A DNA stretch of 39,813 nt, from NCBI GenBank assembly GCA_012799725.1, contig JAAZKR010000070.1, forward strand, positions 1-39,813. Reading direction: 5' to 3'. How positions within the stretch are numbered: the first letter of the stretch is position 1; every line of letters begins with the position of its first letter. The notes under the pieces are model-generated. The model was not told the DNA's origin, did no database searches, and saw only the letters and a list, made by a program, of their open reading frames with translations. Positions 38,570-39,813 of the stretch are shown here, piece after piece. This stretch comes from Oligosphaeraceae bacterium (GTDB lineage: Bacteria > Verrucomicrobiota > Lentisphaeria > Oligosphaerales > Oligosphaeraceae). A program made the position numbers and the translations under genes.

Positions 38570-39403
38570 CTATGCATTCCTCCCGGCTCTGTCAAAAAAC
38601 GACTTTAGAGTTTCCAATTCCGGCGCGATGGTTTCCAACGGTCCATTGCCTGCCTGCGGATACGACTCCAGAGCCAGCCAGCCCTGGTAACCTGTTGCCA
38701 CCATTTTGGCGGCTATTTCACGATTAGCAATGAAGCCCTGACCAAAATGCGCGCCGGTATAACCGCGCGGATTGTCGGCAGCCTTAAAATCTTTGAAGTG
38801 GAAGTGGACACAGTATGGGAATAAAAGCTCAAAATTGTCCTCAGCTCTTTCCCCCGCCGCTTGGAAATTGCCAGTGTCGAAAACGAAACGGGCTCGATTT
38901 TCGGTAAGTTGAATGATTTCCAGACACTCGGCAGCACTGCATATCAGCCCGGGTGCCGGGTCATAATTCTCAAAAGCAAGCTGCATGCCACGTTTCTCAA
39001 TGTCATCAATAAAATGCATGATCCCCTCAGCAATCCACTTGCGCGCCTCACCGGGGTCTGCCTGCGCCGGCAAGTGACAACCTGCCAAGTGCACTATTTC
39101 AGCGCCAAAATATTCGCAAATATCAATGCCTTGCCGCATATGCTCATATGCCGTCTCTCTTTCCGAGCCGGCCGACACGGCAAGATCGGCAATCAGGTCC
39201 ATGACTGGCATGACCAATTTCAATTCTGCCATTTTACGCTTGTAAAGCTTTTGCAGCGCCTTTTCACCAAAGAAATGATTACAAAAAGCCTCAACGCCTT
39301 CAGCACCGGCTTCGGCCAGGGTTTCCAACAGCAGTTCATGCGAACCCTGTGCAGAATCAGTCCAACCCTGGTACATGAAAGTCATTACGGCAAATTTAAG
39401 CAT
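38570..39403 (-). CDS. sugar phosphate isomerase/epimerase-like TIM-barrel protein
   Basis: Xylose-isomerase-like TIM barrel pattern: GAEGVEAFCNHFF, VHLAGCH, LAFENYDP, ARFVFDTGNF, HFHFKDF, WLALESY. Its stop abuts the murA start. Confidence 0.85.
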   Translation of the reverse strand: MLKFAVMTFMYQGWTDSAQGSHELLLETLAEAGAEGVEAFCNHFFGEKALQKLYKRKMAELKLVMPVMDLIADLAVSAGSERETAYEHMRQGIDICEYFGAEIVHLAGCHLPAQADPGEARKWIAEGIMHFIDDIEKRGMQLAFENYDPAPGLICSAAECLEIIQLTENRARFVFDTGNFQAAGERAEDNFELLFPYCVHFHFKDFKAADNPRGYTGAHFGQGFIANREIAAKMVATGYQGWLALESYPQAGNGPLETIAPELETLKSFFDRAGRNA

Positions 39404-39748
39404 GTCTTAATCCTCGTTCCAACTTATAGGTTATGTATGTTAAAATATGGCAGATATCTACAAACAATAGTGCTAAGTAAGATAAATACAAATGCGCATA
39501 AACCACAATACCGAATTTGACAAGAAATTACCAAGAGCGTGTTTTTGACAGCAAACTCTCGGAGTAAGCCAACACACTTGGTGCTGTTCGGGCATGCCCG
39601 AACAGGTATTCAGTTAAAAGATTCATTCGCGTAATCTGCGCGGATAAAACAAAGCTTGGAACACAGTCATCCCATAAGCGGTAAAAAACGGCATAATTGG
39701 TTCAATTTCACGCTTAACAAAACCGTTTTTCCCAAAAGGCCATTTTCG

Positions 39749-39813
39749 ATTTTTAATTTCACCGCCAAGGCCGCCAAGCTTCTTTTTATCCCCTTTTCTT
39801 GGCGTCCTTGGCG
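39749..39813. repeat. intergenic repeat (CACCGCCAAGGCCGCCAAGC…TTCTTGGCGTCCTTGGCG) running into the window end
   Basis: Read directly. Same CTTGGCGTC 9-mer as at 35950-35970; the two halves are partial inverted complements. Confidence 0.7.

Overview
Gene-dense, mostly chromosomal housekeeping window. Gene content and protein style suggest a PVC-superphylum bacterium, Lentisphaerae-like; this assignment is an inference. I recognise ObgE, an archaeal-type IMP cyclohydrolase (PurO), AccB/AccC, tRNA-Cys, GTP-dependent PEPCK, a HIT protein, a GH109-like oxidoreductase-fold protein, DapA, the yceD-rpmF-plsX-fabD-fabG-acpP-fabF lipid operon, a PgpH-like HD phosphodiesterase, YbeY, a CorC/HlyC CBS protein, a two-domain CDP-alcohol phosphatidyltransferase, GapA, a tandem double-hotdog FabZ-like protein, an N-acyl-D-amino-acid deacylase, an OadB-type sodium-pump beta subunit, YceH/DUF480, a large SSS symporter, MurB, MurA with Asp at the catalytic Cys position, and a TIM-barrel isomerase. 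I see no CRISPR array, prophage, transposase or recognisable defence island. The strongest items for follow-up are: (1) the double-hotdog FabZ, where the catalytic His survives only in half 1 and the catalytic Glu only in half 2; (2) a dispersed intergenic repeat family with about 9-bp periodic words (CTTTGCGTC, CTTGGCGTC, AATCTGCGT, TTCCGTGTT), which includes a 21-bp tandem array and two inverted copies of a ~58-bp hairpin-bearing module about 30 kb apart; (3) the tandem PgsA/PssA-like fusion; (4) a perfect 9-2-9 palindrome between accB and accC; (5) PurO in a bacterial context.
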